A DNA stretch of 36,337 nucleotides from Trichomonas tenax (Eukaryota; Parabasalia; Trichomonadida; Trichomonadidae), in assembly GCA_023091735.1 (NCBI GenBank), contig JALKBU010000502.1:1-36337 (forward strand), in the 5' to 3' direction. How positions within the stretch are numbered: the stretch's first letter is position 1; the number at the start of each line of letters is the position of its first letter. The position numbers were made by a program, and so were the translations under genes. Under the pieces are notes generated by a model. It was not told the DNA's origin. It saw only the letters and a program-made list of their open reading frames with translations, and searched no databases. Positions 36,072-36,337 of this stretch are shown here, piece after piece.

Positions 36072-36337
36072 TTAAGCCTCAGCTTCCTCGTCTTCTTCGC
36101 CTTCGCCCTGTTCCTCAACACCAGCTGTCTCGTACATTTCGTACTCCTGGATGAGGTCTGTCATGTTGGAGCGAGCTTCATCGAATTCGACTGTCTCCAG
36201 ACCCTCGTTAACGTACCAGTGGATGAAGGCACGGCGAGCGTACATCTTCTGGAACTGGGAGTCGACACGTGTGAAGAGCTCACGGAAGGCTGTTGTGTTG
36301 CCGATGAATGTGGCAGCCATCTTGAGACCACGTGGTG
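36072..36337 (-). CDS. Beta-tubulin, C-terminal part (gene runs off the window)
   Basis: Structural subunit of microtubules. The phase is open to the window edge and reads [13 protein letters not shown], the well-known beta-tubulin H11-H12 region, followed by [21 protein letters not shown], which is close to the FRRKAFLHWYTGEGM of other organisms, and [18 protein letters not shown]. It ends in an acidic tail [14 protein letters not shown] without a terminal Tyr. G/C in third positions is clearly higher than in the other genes here, as expected for a strongly expressed gene. Only the last ~88 codons are in the window. Confidence 0.95.
   Translation of the reverse strand, partial: PRGLKMAATFIGNTTAFRELFTRVDSQFQKMYARRAFIHWYVNEGLETVEFDEARSNMTDLIQEYEMYETAGVEEQGEGEEDEEAEA

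Overview
The window looks like nuclear DNA of a parabasalid protist, a trichomonad of the Tritrichomonas/Trichomonas kind. The reasons are AT-rich, almost intron-free genes, BspA-type leucine-rich repeat and DUF3447/ankyrin genes (some decayed), short promoters, and a Maverick/Polinton element next to ordinary eukaryotic genes: beta-tubulin, a RABL2-type GTPase, a HELQ-type helicase, an E2 enzyme, a bromodomain protein and a DCP1-like protein. The genus is an inference.

Positions 1 to about 11,450 are one decaying Maverick/Polinton. It holds a protein-primed family B DNA polymerase broken in several places (228-3332), small unknown genes (3406-4492), an intact retroviral-type integrase (4553-6112), a packaging-type ATPase frameshifted at a poly-T tract (6211-7052), and a broken unknown gene (7095-8208). 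I see no double-jelly-roll capsid or adenain-type protease gene, so the copy is internally deleted or continues left of the window. Neither terminal repeat of this large copy can be recognised.

Two features stand out. First, a complete 2,662-bp element (8404-11065) is nested in the Maverick. It has about 195-bp terminal inverted repeats starting 5'-AGTAGTATAG and a perfect 6-bp target duplication (CATCCG), which are Polinton hallmarks, but it has no integrase. It is best read as a non-autonomous Polinton satellite. Its large gene resembles the region before the exonuclease in Maverick polymerases and is one reading frame interrupted by two stops. Second, the Maverick is sprinkled with about eleven double-hairpin units of two sequence classes. 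Their stems differ from copy to copy but stay paired, and they lie both between and inside genes.

From about 11.5 kb the DNA is host: a decayed DUF3447-like gene (11512-11880), an ankyrin protein (13648-14733), a Ser-rich protein with a C-terminal CaaX box (15651-16457), a HELQ-like helicase (16981-19509), a RABL2-like GTPase (19927-20535), an ankyrin pseudogene (about 21240-21865), an E2 enzyme (23691-24122), a bromodomain protein (25618-26241), a homeodomain-WD40 protein (27878-29404), a tyrosine-recombinase relic (30311-30685), a DCP1-like protein (32157-32657), a BspA-like protein (32823-35297), a broken membrane-tail gene (35542-35985) and the 3' end of beta-tubulin (36072 to the window edge). 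The E2 gene is flanked by several perfect or near-perfect foldback sequences. Host genes end at standard stop codons, so the in-frame stops in the element genes most likely mark decay.
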